This document shows positions 31,455 through 33,235 of a stretch of 33,235 nt of DNA, in pieces. The notes beneath the pieces were generated by a model, which was not told where the DNA came from, did not search any database, and saw only the letters and a list, made by a program, of their open reading frames with translations. Both the position numbers and the translations under genes were made by a program. The stretch comes from Apostichopus californicus (lineage: Eukaryota; Echinodermata; Holothuroidea; Aspidochirotida; Stichopodidae): the NCBI GenBank assembly GCA_020650975.1, contig JAIPMN010013494.1, forward strand, positions 1 through 33,235. The letters run 5' to 3'. Within the stretch, counting starts at the first letter, position 1; every line of letters starts with the position of its first letter.

Positions 31455-32398
31455 GTGTGTACCATACTACATATAAATGATTTAGTTGCTCCTGCGTTGC
31501 AAAAATATTTTTTTCCTTAAGTTGGCTTAGGTTTGGTAACACTATTGGATTTCAACATCTAACAAATATATAATATGCATATCTCGCACTGAGCTTAGCG
31601 AGATATTTATATAGCAAGCTGTTTGATATATAAAATTCCAAGCTGTATTATTTCTTAGCATTTATAACTTACAATGTCAGCAAAATAAAATAGAAAGGAT
31701 TTCCAACGTATAAACTATGATATACACATATATGGTAAAGATAACCAAGCTAACTCCCGAAACGGATAATTGTGCAGACAAAATAATAACATACTAGACT
31801 AACAGTTATTGTCGTGAATAACAGGATCCCGTCATATGTGGATCCCAGCAAGAAAGAGGACTGTTAGTTTTAAAGTTATTCACCAAATTCATGGATTGAA
31901 ACTAAATTAACTATATTTCTTTTTATTATTTGATATACTTACGGGAAAGGTTGAGTTACTATGATGATTTGATTTACAGAAATTTAAAAAAAATATGAAA
32001 TGGTTTGGAAAAGTTTCCATATATTAACAGTTAACAATGGTTCATAATAGCATGGAAAGGAAATGCATGGGTAGTGAAAACTGCATGATGATAATTCGCA
32101 GGAAAATATATCAAGAGGTGACTTCCTAAACACCGACAAACGAGAATGTAAAAAATCCATACATACAACTTGTTATATTAATAAATTACAGACAAATTAG
32201 TAAAGAAAACACGTTTGTGACTCTCCCGACGTTTGTCCTGCGGATAAATTGTTGGTAGTGAAAGTCATCCAAAACACCAACAAATACTCAGCAGTATAGT
32301 GCTTTGAGCTATTGTATGAATATTCCCCAATGAACAGTAACGCCATGTTGTACTAAACTTTAATCGTATCAAGCGCTTAATTGAATTTATATTTATAA

Positions 32399-32619
32399 AA
32401 TGCTATAAAGTTAAGAAAAATTACCAAAGAAAGGGACAACCATGCTTATAGTAATATTTGTGCGTTTAGTTTTCATGGTGGTACGATAACTGTTACTATT
32501 CTGACCACTACCACGCCAGTTTAGAGAGTGATTATAGCATATATTCTTAATATATCCCAAGATCGAATTATAAAATCAAATATACTGCAATGAAGAATGG
32601 TCAAGTTAAACCTGAGTAA
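32399..32619 (+). pseudogene. Relic of FREP exon 8 (third copy)
   Basis: Degraded homologue of the terminal FREP exon: KERDNHAYSNICA, then after a 7-nt deletion and frameshift WWYDNCYYS, then a TAA stop in frame, and further on KIKYTAMK before a final stop. Both C-terminal FBG cysteines are still visible. It lies 0.95 kb after the exon 7 relic, about the distance expected for intron 7, so the two belong to one decayed third gene copy. Confidence 0.78.
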
Positions 32620-33235
32620 GGGACAGCACGACCACAAAGGTTGTTGATTATGTATTTTGGAAGAACTTGCGTTTGTTGGATACTAATGAATCTCATTGGC
32701 TATTACATCTTCCACTTATTATATGATTACTTTACATATAAACTTCAAAAGCCTTTTAAACACCGAGATGACATTCCATAATGTATCTTTTCTCCTTTTT
32801 CAAGTGACAAGCATCTTAAAGCAAGGAAATATAAAAGTTAAATTGATAAACGTGATAAACAATAACAAGTGCTTGTTCTTTATTTATGGTAACCTGCATG
32901 GCTTTATAATCTCAAGGGCAGAGGCGCAACAAAGAAGTGTACAAGTAACAACAGTCACTGTAAGCGATACAAATATAATATTAACTCCTACGCAAGACAT
33001 ATCTATTAGCACTTACAACTGAACAGTTCTGAAATGTCTAAAGCGGTTACATAACAAACGATATTATAAATCTTGAGTAAAATGACATGAAAGCATGCAC
33101 ACATGCAGAACAATTAAGTTACGGAGGCATATTGCTGCAAGAACATTTTTGAAATGATGAAACAACGTTTCGATATTACGAAAAAACACTTTTTTGCAAT
33201 TACAAAATGATGTTTTCTTTTCGTGGCAGCATTAC
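32620..33235. other. Non-coding right flank
   Basis: A 108-codon open frame (32696-33022) has no recognisable motif and low-complexity Thr/Ile/Val composition. No other signal. Confidence 0.5.

Noticed and set aside
32696..33022. 108-codon open frame at the right edge
   Set aside because: Low-complexity composition, no ATG start, no recognisable domain and no paralogous support.

Overview
This is eukaryotic, AT-rich, intron-rich genomic DNA. All coding content sits in short exons bounded by GT-AG signals. I see no bacterial features (no operons, RBS or tightly packed ORFs). The main content is a tandem pair of paralogous genes on the + strand. Each encodes a secreted fibrinogen-related protein (FREP) with two fibrinogen (FBG) regions separated by a cysteine-rich TIL / TILa-like / EGF-like segment. 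Expanded FREP families are typical of marine invertebrate immunity, and together with a CR1/L2-like LINE this suggests an invertebrate deuterostome, most likely an echinoderm such as a sea cucumber. The taxon is inference.

Layout: 1-2265 is non-coding and holds a five-copy tandem repeat of about 89 bp (1477-1902). Gene 1 runs from 2379 to 12113 in 8 coding exons, which join in frame to 533 codons plus stop. The 12.1-18.4 kb interval is intergenic and carries a decayed, 5'-truncated CR1/L2-like LINE on the minus strand (about 12914-14185). Gene 2 runs from 18675 to 28597 in 8 coding exons with the same boundaries and phases, giving 528 codons plus stop. The 28.7-31.4 kb stretch shows no gene. 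At 31397-31454 and about 32399-32619 lie two relics of the last two exons of a third, dead copy.

Protein layout in both genes: signal peptide, short linker, first FBG region (only the N-terminal two exons of the normal three), ten-cysteine TIL domain, TILa-like and EGF-like segments, then a full three-part FBG domain. The first FBG region has no C-terminal third in either paralog: the TIL exon is spliced at exactly the phase and position where that third would join. The last exon of gene 1 has lost both cysteines of the conserved C-terminal FBG disulfide, whereas gene 2 and the dead third copy keep them.

No expression data or database search was available. Exon models rest on reading-frame continuity, splice consensus and close agreement between the paralogs.
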